Assembly (NCBI RefSeq): GCF_000812565.1
Contig: NZ_JTAM01000009.1
Coordinates: forward strand, 146,526-210,525
Origin: Flammeovirga sp. OC4
Lineage (GTDB): Bacteria > Bacteroidota > Bacteroidia > Cytophagales > Flammeovirgaceae
Length of the DNA: 64,000 nt
Direction: 5' to 3'
Below, piece after piece: positions 59,347-64,000 of the stretch. The notes beneath the pieces are model-generated. The model was not told the DNA's origin. It searched no databases and saw only the letters and a list, made by a program, of their open reading frames with translations. Positions within the stretch are counted from its first letter, which is position 1. Each line of letters opens with the position of its first letter. Both the position numbers and the translations under genes were made by a program.

Positions 59347-59745
59347 ATGGAAACATTTGAATTAAGAAATTATAAAGGACAAGTCCATCGTTTTCAATTA
59401 AAGAACACTCTGATTGTCTTTTTACCTACCGTTTCTTCTAAATTGGATAAAGAGCACCTTCTTTTATTAAAAAAGGAGATGAAGGCTATCACAAAATACG
59501 TTGAAAATGTATTTGTCATTGTTCATCAAAATGAAGAAGAAATTGCGAAGGTATTAAAGAAAAAGAACTTCCCTTTCCCTATTTTGGCTGACTCGAAAGC
59601 AAGAATTGCAAAGCAATTACAATGTTATCTATTGCCGATAGGTATTGTTCAGAGAAGTTCTTTTTTATATGATATCAATGGTGCTCTACTTTTTAGAAAA
59701 ACCTTTATGTCCAATATAGAAGAGCATTTTGAGTTTATAGATTAA
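59347..59745 (+). CDS. Thioredoxin-fold (peroxiredoxin-like) protein without catalytic cysteine
   Basis: 132 residues. The order LIVFLPTVSSKLDKEHLLLL, VENVFVIVHQNEEEIAKVL, FPFPILADSKARIAKQL and SSFLYDINGALLF follows the AhpC/TSA fold (strand, helix, strand, PILxD, then a short beta hairpin). The peroxidatic Cys expected after the first strand (PxxxTxxC) is replaced by PTVSSKL, and the only Cys is in LQCYLL. Redox activity by the standard mechanism is therefore unlikely. The gene abuts the ribBA terminator and converges on phhA with one base between stop codons. Confidence 0.6.
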   Translation: METFELRNYKGQVHRFQLKNTLIVFLPTVSSKLDKEHLLLLKKEMKAITKYVENVFVIVHQNEEEIAKVLKKKNFPFPILADSKARIAKQLQCYLLPIGIVQRSSFLYDINGALLFRKTFMSNIEEHFEFID

Positions 59746-59746
59746 T

Positions 59747-60496
59747 CTATTGAATAATAATATCGTTTTTCACAACTTTACCCAATAAACGATCCAATTC
59801 ATCCAAACTGTCATACAACTCTTTATAAGAACTAATCACCCAATATTGTTCCTGAAATTTATCTTTGATATAAGGAGTTTGAATAATCTCTAGAACATTG
59901 AATTTATGACGTTTTGGAATATCAGAAAACAGACTGTATTCACTTTCGCCTTTAGAAGAAAGTATTCCTGCTCCATAAATCCTTAGCCCTTCTTCTTTCT
60001 GAATTAAGCCGAACTCAACTGTATACCAATATAGGCGTGAAATTAATTCAATAACATGTTCGTTATCAATATAATTCAACGCAATAACACTCATTTTTTC
60101 GAGGTATTGACAGAAGAATGCATTGGTTAAAAGAGGTACATGCCCATAAATGTCATGAAACATATCAGGTTCTTCTAAATAATCCAATTCAGACAACTTT
60201 CTAAACCATGTAGATGAAGGGAATTTTTTAGCCTTCAGAAGCTCAAAAAACTCTTTATTGGGAATAAGTCCCGTTACTGGAGCAATACTCCACCCCGTAA
60301 TAGATAGTAGCTTCTCGTCCAAATTTTGGAAAGATGGAATTTTGTCTTCCTCAAACCCGATGGCTTTGATCCCCTCTAAAAAATCATTTTCAGCTAATGA
60401 TGGTAATATCTTCATTTGCCTTTTGTAGAGTGTTTGCCATACTTGATGGTCTTCATCAGTGTACTTATCGTACTCCTGTTTTTCAATAAAATACAT
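59747..60496 (-). CDS. phhA: Phenylalanine-4-hydroxylase (biopterin-dependent)
   Basis: 249 residues. Iron ligands of the aromatic amino acid hydroxylase family are present: H114 and H119 in HDIYGH and E161 in YTVEFGL. Other family segments include TGWSIAPVTGLIP and RIYGAGILSSKGE. The enzyme converts phenylalanine to tyrosine using tetrahydrobiopterin and oxygen. There is no regulatory ACT domain, as usual in bacteria. No pterin dehydratase gene is adjacent. The 3' ends of this gene and the convergent thioredoxin-fold gene are one base apart without a terminator. Confidence 0.95.
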   Translation of the reverse strand: MYFIEKQEYDKYTDEDHQVWQTLYKRQMKILPSLAENDFLEGIKAIGFEEDKIPSFQNLDEKLLSITGWSIAPVTGLIPNKEFFELLKAKKFPSSTWFRKLSELDYLEEPDMFHDIYGHVPLLTNAFFCQYLEKMSVIALNYIDNEHVIELISRLYWYTVEFGLIQKEEGLRIYGAGILSSKGESEYSLFSDIPKRHKFNVLEIIQTPYIKDKFQEQYWVISSYKELYDSLDELDRLLGKVVKNDIIIQ

Positions 60497-60567
60497 GCTA
60501 GTGATTGGTTAAATATGTGAATTTTATGTGTTTAATTATTTAAAACGAAAAAATAGTTAGTGAAGTT

Positions 60568-60606
60568 AAAAGCCATACATTTTAAAATTATAAAACGTAT
60601 GGCTTT
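60568..60606 (-). terminator. Probable terminator of the ftsH-coupled small gene
   Basis: On the minus strand a 10-bp stem (60606-60597 with 60578-60569) with an AT-rich 18-nt loop, followed by a short T run. The T tract is weak, so confidence is moderate. Confidence 0.6.
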
Positions 60607-60614
60607 CAATATAA

Positions 60615-60839
60615 TTACATTCCAGAAATAATTATACCTTTTTCTTTCAAAATTTCTTTTGATCGATTTTCAGTATACTCTTTTTGACTCTGGTCAATCT
60701 GAAAATCTGACATTATATTATCAATGAAGATTTCAAAAGTAACTAAGTCTTTAGATATACTTCCACTTTTCAGCATATCTTTAATTCCTTTTGCTTCTCT
60801 TAAGATAAATTCATCAATTTTCTTTTCTTTACGTATCAT
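60615..60839 (-). CDS. Small hypothetical protein translationally coupled to ftsH
   Basis: 74 residues, highly charged and mostly helical (KEKKIDEFILREAKGIKDML, SQKEYTENRSKEILKEKG). The ATG follows the ftsH stop codon after one base (TAAaATG), so it is almost surely translated by re-initiation from the ftsH message. No known domain is recognised. Position and size suggest a partner or modulator of FtsH, but nothing in the sequence proves it. Confidence 0.6.
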   Translation of the reverse strand: MIRKEKKIDEFILREAKGIKDMLKSGSISKDLVTFEIFIDNIMSDFQIDQSQKEYTENRSKEILKEKGIIISGM

Positions 60840-60840
60840 T

Positions 60841-62784
60841 TTAAACTGCTCTTGGTCCGAGAATTTCTAGGACATCTTGTTCATCAAGAATCTCTTTCTT
60901 TAATAGAATTTGAGCTAATTTCTCTAAATCATCTCTTTTGCTATTTAAGAACGCAATTGTTTCCTCATAACAAGTTGCAATAATTTCTAAAGATTCTTTG
61001 TCAATCTCTTTTTCTAAGCTTTCAGATCTTTTGTGAGAAGCTCCTCCATTTCCTAGAAAATTATTCTGCCCTTCTTTTTGTAACGACAAGTTAGGTAATT
61101 TTTCACTCATACCATATACTGTCAACATTGAACGAACGATAGAGGCAACTTTCTCTAAATCATTAGAAGCACCAGTACTGATATCTCCAAAAACGATTTG
61201 TTCAGCAGCTCTACCTCCTAAGAGACCTTTAATCTTACCTAATAATTCATCTTTACTCATTAAGAAACGGTCTTCAGTAGGTGCTTGTAATACATAACCC
61301 AAAGCTCCTGAACCTCTTGGTACAATAGACACTTTTCTTACCGGATCAGCACCTTTTGTAAAGTGCCCTACAATAGCATGACCAGCTTCGTGATAAGCAA
61401 CTGTTTTCTTTTCAGATTCACTGATTACAGCATTTTTCTTTTCTAAACCAGCAACTACTCTTTCAAAGGCATCAGTAAAATTAATTTGCTCTACCTCCGT
61501 TTTACCTTCTCTTGCTGCCAATAATGCTGCTTCATTACATAAATTAGCAAGATCAGCTCCTACAAAGCCAGCAGTTTGTGCTGCAATCTCTTCCAGATCA
61601 ACAGAACTGCCTAATTTAATTTTACTCGAATGTACCATTAGACGGCCATTAAGATCAGGTCTATCTACCTGTACTTGACGGTCAAAACGACCTGGTCTCA
61701 GTAATGCTTTATCAAGTATCTCCGGTCGGTTTGTTGCTCCTAATACGATAACGGTTTGATCAGCAGCAAAACCATCCATCTCAACTAATAATTGATTCAG
61801 TGTATTTTCCCTCTCATCATTACCAGACATTCCGTTAGAGGATCTACTTTTTCCTATGGCATCTAATTCGTCAATAAAAATGATACAAGGTGCTTTTGAT
61901 TTTGCTTGAGTGAAAAGGTCTCTCACTCTGGCAGCTCCCACACCCACAAACATTTCAACAAAATCAGAACCTGACAAGCTGTAGAACTGGACACCAGCTT
62001 CACCTGCTACTGCTTTTGCTAATAATGTTTTACCAGTACCTGGAGGGCCTACTAACAAAATACCTTTTGGAATTTTTGCTCCTAATTCTGTATACTTTTC
62101 TGAATTTTTGAGAAAATCTACAACCTCAGCTAATTCTTGTTTCGCTTCATCACAACCGGCTACATCGCCAAAATTAACAAGGTGTTCAGCATCTGCAGCG
62201 TAGATTTTGGCTTTACTTTTTCCGACATTGAGATAATTATTACCTCCACCTCCACCAAGGCCTCCGGCTTTACCCATTCTTCGCATCACAAAAGCCCATA
62301 TCAAGAAGAGTAAACCAAAAGGTAGTAACCAATTGGAGAAAAAGTTGCCTAACCAATCATTTTCAATAATGCCCTTATAATCAATATTAGCTTCCTGCAA
62401 GTCAAGAATTAAATCAGGATCGTCTAATTTGATGACGTAAAATTGTCGACTTAAGTCTTCCTTTCTTCTTTCATAGTCAATTCTCCAAGGAGCCGCTTTT
62501 CCTGTAGCATCAATTTTCCATAATCCATTTCTTTTACTAGCATCAGTAGAGTCTACTTCAGTAGTATCATTAATTATCGAAGTAGAAGATTTAATTATCT
62601 TACCATACACCTTATCATCTGCAATTACCACATGTTCAATTTTACCATTTGCAATACTATCTCTGAAAGCATTGTATGAGAGCTCTTTTACATTGGGTCC
62701 TGAGAAAAATAAAGCTTCTAAAAATAGCATTCCTCCAAGAATGCTTAAGAAGTACCAAATTGAAAATTTAGTTCTATTTTTCAT
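60841..62784 (-). CDS. ftsH: ATP-dependent zinc metalloprotease FtsH
   Basis: 647 residues. Two N-terminal membrane helices (about 8-28 and 146-166) flank a periplasmic domain. The AAA+ domain has Walker A GPPGTGKT, Walker B FIDELDAIG and the SRH region NRPEILDKALLRPGRFDRQV. The M41 protease domain has the zinc motif HEAGH (H465 to H469). FtsH degrades misfolded membrane proteins and regulatory proteins such as LpxC. A Gly-rich stretch (GKAGGLGGGGG) links TM2 and the ATPase. It is co-transcribed with a 74-residue protein downstream. Confidence 0.97.
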   Translation of the reverse strand: MKNRTKFSIWYFLSILGGMLFLEALFFSGPNVKELSYNAFRDSIANGKIEHVVIADDKVYGKIIKSSTSIINDTTEVDSTDASKRNGLWKIDATGKAAPWRIDYERRKEDLSRQFYVIKLDDPDLILDLQEANIDYKGIIENDWLGNFFSNWLLPFGLLFLIWAFVMRRMGKAGGLGGGGGNNYLNVGKSKAKIYAADAEHLVNFGDVAGCDEAKQELAEVVDFLKNSEKYTELGAKIPKGILLVGPPGTGKTLLAKAVAGEAGVQFYSLSGSDFVEMFVGVGAARVRDLFTQAKSKAPCIIFIDELDAIGKSRSSNGMSGNDERENTLNQLLVEMDGFAADQTVIVLGATNRPEILDKALLRPGRFDRQVQVDRPDLNGRLMVHSSKIKLGSSVDLEEIAAQTAGFVGADLANLCNEAALLAAREGKTEVEQINFTDAFERVVAGLEKKNAVISESEKKTVAYHEAGHAIVGHFTKGADPVRKVSIVPRGSGALGYVLQAPTEDRFLMSKDELLGKIKGLLGGRAAEQIVFGDISTGASNDLEKVASIVRSMLTVYGMSEKLPNLSLQKEGQNNFLGNGGASHKRSESLEKEIDKESLEIIATCYEETIAFLNSKRDDLEKLAQILLKKEILDEQDVLEILGPRAV

Positions 62785-62849
62785 GAAATTATCTGTTTGA
62801 AGTTTTATTCAATCAACACAAAATAAAAGTTAATGAGAAAATTTGAAAT

Positions 62850-62962
62850 AAAAAAAAGCCTGGCGCTATTAGCGACAGGTTTTCTACTAGTGTCAAATTA
62901 ATTATCTTTAAAACGCATTAAATACGTTGTATTATTCTTTTATAGGAAGCATTGCTTCTGAT
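62850..62962 (-). ncRNA. Candidate structured small RNA upstream of ftsH
   Basis: On the minus strand a TATTTTTA box (plus 62966-62973) has TTG 19 bp upstream (plus 62993-62995), fitting a Bacteroidota promoter. Downstream follow three hairpins in ~110 nt: GAAGC/GCTTC (62946-62958), AACGTAT/ATGCGTT with one G-U (62912-62928), and a stepped stem (62859-62862 with 76-79, 62864-62867 with 71-74) that runs into T8 (62857-62850). No protein-coding frame is apparent and the nearest minus-strand gene, ftsH, begins 66 bp further on. The hairpin-plus-T8 is a good terminator with no gene to terminate unless an RNA is made here. Confidence 0.45.
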
Positions 62963-63043
62963 TTGTAAAAATATCAAAAGTTTACGTGAAACCAATGGAT
63001 TAGTGCTTATACATTTGATAAAATTCAATATATAAACCTTTTT

Positions 63044-63970
63044 ATGCTTGAAATTCCTTCATTTGCATTTTCTTTTAAAGCTTACTCAGAAAAGAAGAAA
63101 AGTTATTTCCTCTTACCTAAATTAGGAAATATCAATGAAAATGGCATCTATTTAACAGGAGAATTAATCTCTTTCTATGATATTTTACGGATGACTTACT
63201 TTGGTGGTTACTTAATTATCACTTTTAAGAACTATCCGCTACTAGGCAAAAGGACTGCACATTGGAGAATTGCTAAAAATAATGCCTTAGTTATTCGGTC
63301 AGGAATGATCAAAGATATTAAAAGATCCTTTGATATTTTTATCTCTCAAAATGCAGAAAAAACACGCCGATGCGGACATTGTGACAATCCTATTAACTGG
63401 GATCATCAATTAGATACACAATATCATTATTGTAATGAATGTCATTCTATCTCTGATAAACACGGTTTATTATTCTCAAATGGAGAATTATTTGATATAT
63501 GCCCTGAAACAGGGTATTACGACCGATTAGGGTATAGAAAAAAATACGAATATTACTTTTTTGAAAAGAAATTTTATTGGAAAACAACCAAATACTACGG
63601 GGGCGATAATTTAGGAATTGAGTTTTTCCATAAAAATATTTTGAAAAACTTAATGTTCTTGATTGGTGTTCCAGGCACACTGATAGAGTATTATAAAGCA
63701 AACCAAGGACATCATCCTGATTTTACAGAATTAGCAGAAGCTAATTTTGCCAGTAGATGTGGAGAATTAAAAGAAGCAGCTGACCTATATACCAAAATGC
63801 AGATGAGATTACCTTACTTTCCTGCATTACATTATAATTTGGCAATCGCCTACTTGCAATCCAATAACAAGGAATTGGCTAGACGATATTTCCAAAAATC
63901 ATTAGAAGGCTGTTCAAATTATGAACCTACCTTGAAAGTATTGAAATACTTATCAGAAAAAGAAGGTTAG
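63044..63970 (+). CDS. Zinc-ribbon and TPR-containing protein of unknown function
   Basis: 308 residues. Residues 1 to about 95 look like a PH/GRAM-type beta domain (ENGIYLTGELISFYDILRMT, GGYLIITFKNYPLLGK). Then comes a four-Cys zinc ribbon, CGHC and CNEC about 20 residues apart (about 109-131). The C-terminal ~80 residues form two TPR-like helix pairs (FASRCGELKEAADLYTKMQ and ALHYNLAIAYLQSNNKELAR). No catalytic motif is visible, so a scaffold or adaptor role is likely. It stands alone, 7 bp before an insertion-sequence-like end. Confidence 0.6.
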   Translation: MLEIPSFAFSFKAYSEKKKSYFLLPKLGNINENGIYLTGELISFYDILRMTYFGGYLIITFKNYPLLGKRTAHWRIAKNNALVIRSGMIKDIKRSFDIFISQNAEKTRRCGHCDNPINWDHQLDTQYHYCNECHSISDKHGLLFSNGELFDICPETGYYDRLGYRKKYEYYFFEKKFYWKTTKYYGGDNLGIEFFHKNILKNLMFLIGVPGTLIEYYKANQGHHPDFTELAEANFASRCGELKEAADLYTKMQMRLPYFPALHYNLAIAYLQSNNKELARRYFQKSLEGCSNYEPTLKVLKYLSEKEG

Positions 63971-63976
63971 TAAAAA

Positions 63977-63994
63977 GAGGCTGTCTCATAATTG
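63977..63994 (+). mobile_element. Probable left terminal repeat of an insertion sequence cut off by the window edge
   Basis: GAGGCTGTCTCATAATTG matches the GAGGCTGTCTCA-type terminal repeats I associate with IS1182-like and related DDE elements of Bacteroidota. Only the first ~24 bp are inside the window, so no transposase can be checked. Confidence 0.4.
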
Positions 63995-64000
63995 AAAAAA

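Overview
The window looks like chromosomal DNA of a low-GC member of the Bacteroidota, most likely of the Cytophagales/Flammeovirga type. Evidence: a SusC/SusD pair, a type IX secretion (T9SS) C-terminal sorting domain, a lipidated BamA-like TamL behind TamB, Bacteroidota-style promoters (TAnnTTTG), few Shine-Dalgarno sequences, many lipoproteins, a fused CusA-CusC efflux protein and a histone H1-like mini-protein. No rRNA, tRNA, CRISPR array or complete insertion sequence was seen. The genus assignment is inference from gene content.

Layout. 1-6.8 kb: a small GreA-C-terminal-like protein, then a heavy-metal efflux operon (His/Cys-rich small protein, RND pump fused to a TolC-like protein, periplasmic adaptor). 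6.9-8.7 kb: an isolated nuoI-nuoJ pair and greA. 8.8-13.1 kb (minus strand): purU, a GH3-family enzyme, lptB and a DUF4178-like protein. 13.2-14.3 kb: a DksA/TraR-like factor and scpB. 14.3-31.4 kb: a membrane-anchored AraC-type regulator divergent from a five-gene surface nutrient locus (solenoid lipoprotein, SusC, SusD, PKD-like/FISUMP lipoprotein, 2490-residue subtilisin-like T9SS protease). 31.7-36.1 kb (minus): DUF151 nuclease-UVR protein, MobB-like/MobA fusion, TonB-dependent receptor. 36.2-44.4 kb: a small DUF7832-like protein, tamB and tamL. 44.6-49.3 kb: ubiB-like kinase, HIT protein, ligA, DUF6913-like gene. 49.3-52.1 kb (minus): histone H1-like protein, a PLP-dependent alpha-oxoamine synthase, an outer-membrane DUF6588-like protein. 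52.3-59.7 kb: an MmcB-like protein behind a perfect palindrome, a secreted small protein, a GreA-like protein, leuS, a small membrane protein, ribBA and a thioredoxin-fold protein. 59.7-62.8 kb (minus): phenylalanine hydroxylase, a 74-residue protein coupled to ftsH, and ftsH. The window closes with a zinc-ribbon/TPR protein and what looks like the terminal repeat of an insertion sequence.

How the genes work together. The central locus reads as a peptide or glycoprotein scavenging system: the secreted protease digests a polymer, the surface lipoproteins and SusD bind products, SusC imports them with TonB energy, and the divergent seven-helix AraC protein probably senses a signal and acts on the repeated operator-like boxes at 15815-15910. 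The remaining genes are mostly housekeeping: envelope biogenesis (lptB, tamB/tamL), DNA maintenance (ligA, scpB), folate/purine, riboflavin and translation. Other notable points are a possible structured small RNA upstream of ftsH, a signal-peptide-like junction inside the fused efflux pump, and several start codons that sit directly behind intrinsic terminators.
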